A stretch of 44,324 nt of DNA, from the NCBI GenBank assembly GCA_004292745.1, contig RDXH01000100.1:1-44324 (forward strand), given 5' to 3'. The stretch comes from Oscillatoriales cyanobacterium. Its GTDB lineage: Bacteria > Cyanobacteriota > Cyanobacteriia > Cyanobacteriales > Microcoleaceae. The notes under the pieces were generated by a model that was not told the DNA's origin, did not search any database, and was given only the letters and a program-made list of their open reading frames with translations. The position numbers were made by a program, and so were the translations under genes. Below, piece after piece: positions 44,268 through 44,324 of the stretch (position 1 is its first letter; each line of letters begins with the position of its first letter).

Positions 44268-44324
44268 GAACAGAGTGGAAAATATTTAGTTCAAAAAGAT
44301 CGCACAGCTCTAATTCAATCTTGT

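Overview
The window reads as chromosomal DNA of a filamentous, non-heterocystous-type cyanobacterium (Oscillatoriales, Microcoleus/Oscillatoria-like). That placement is an inference. It rests on abundant GCGATCGC/CGATCG (HIP1-like) sites, a canonical cyanobacterial nirA-nrtABCD-narB nitrate cluster with an NtcA-type promoter, a group 2 sigma factor, PEP-CTERM and pentapeptide-repeat proteins, and many short tandem repeats with a 7-bp unit in the spacers.

Layout. 1-3460: the 3' end of a C39-like cysteine peptidase gene, an AraC-family regulator whose 5' end carries 14 copies of CCCTATG, and a single-tyrosine (Y1/HUH) transposase embedded in an array of ~194-bp units, each able to form four hairpins. 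3463-12812: a 2666-residue secreted protein (SBBP repeats, Calx-beta-like repeats, subtilisin domain, RTX repeats), then a smaller frameshifted relative with a nearly identical C-terminus. 12924-14491: a PEP-CTERM surface protein and a small unknown protein.

14583-26058 is the nitrate assimilation block. An NtcA box with a well-spaced -10 element precedes nirA (nitrite reductase fused to a [2Fe-2S] ferredoxin), nrtA, nrtB, nrtC, an unusual extended nrtD, and narB. Nitrate is imported by NrtABCD, reduced to nitrite by NarB and to ammonium by NirA. moeA, encoded nearby on the other strand with a response regulator, makes the molybdenum cofactor that NarB needs. The nrtA/B, nrtB/C and nrtC/D gaps are each filled by a different short tandem repeat. 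NrtD carries an added transmembrane helix, an Ala/Thr/Pro repeat linker and a C-terminal domain that looks TonB/TolA-like. I consider this the most unusual protein in the window.

26488-37407 is mostly housekeeping and signalling: RNA-binding protein, PsiE-like membrane protein, RimM, NarL-type response regulator, MoeA, a membrane protein, Uma2 nuclease-like protein, CobO-type adenosyltransferase, CHASE4-HAMP-PAS-PAS histidine kinase, an exported unknown protein and a group 2 sigma factor. 38191-44324 is accessory: an unknown cyanobacterial protein with a duplicated N-terminus, three paralogous pentapeptide-repeat loci (one frameshifted), a small cysteine protein, a 95-bp MITE-like hairpin, and a frameshifted hydrolase/NUC1-nuclease gene at the right edge.

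Three genes, all encoding repeat-rich or secreted proteins, appear frameshifted. A dispersed element found at three places (12732, ~27600, 36227) has supplied the end of one gene and the apparent beginning of another. No rRNA, tRNA or CRISPR array was seen.
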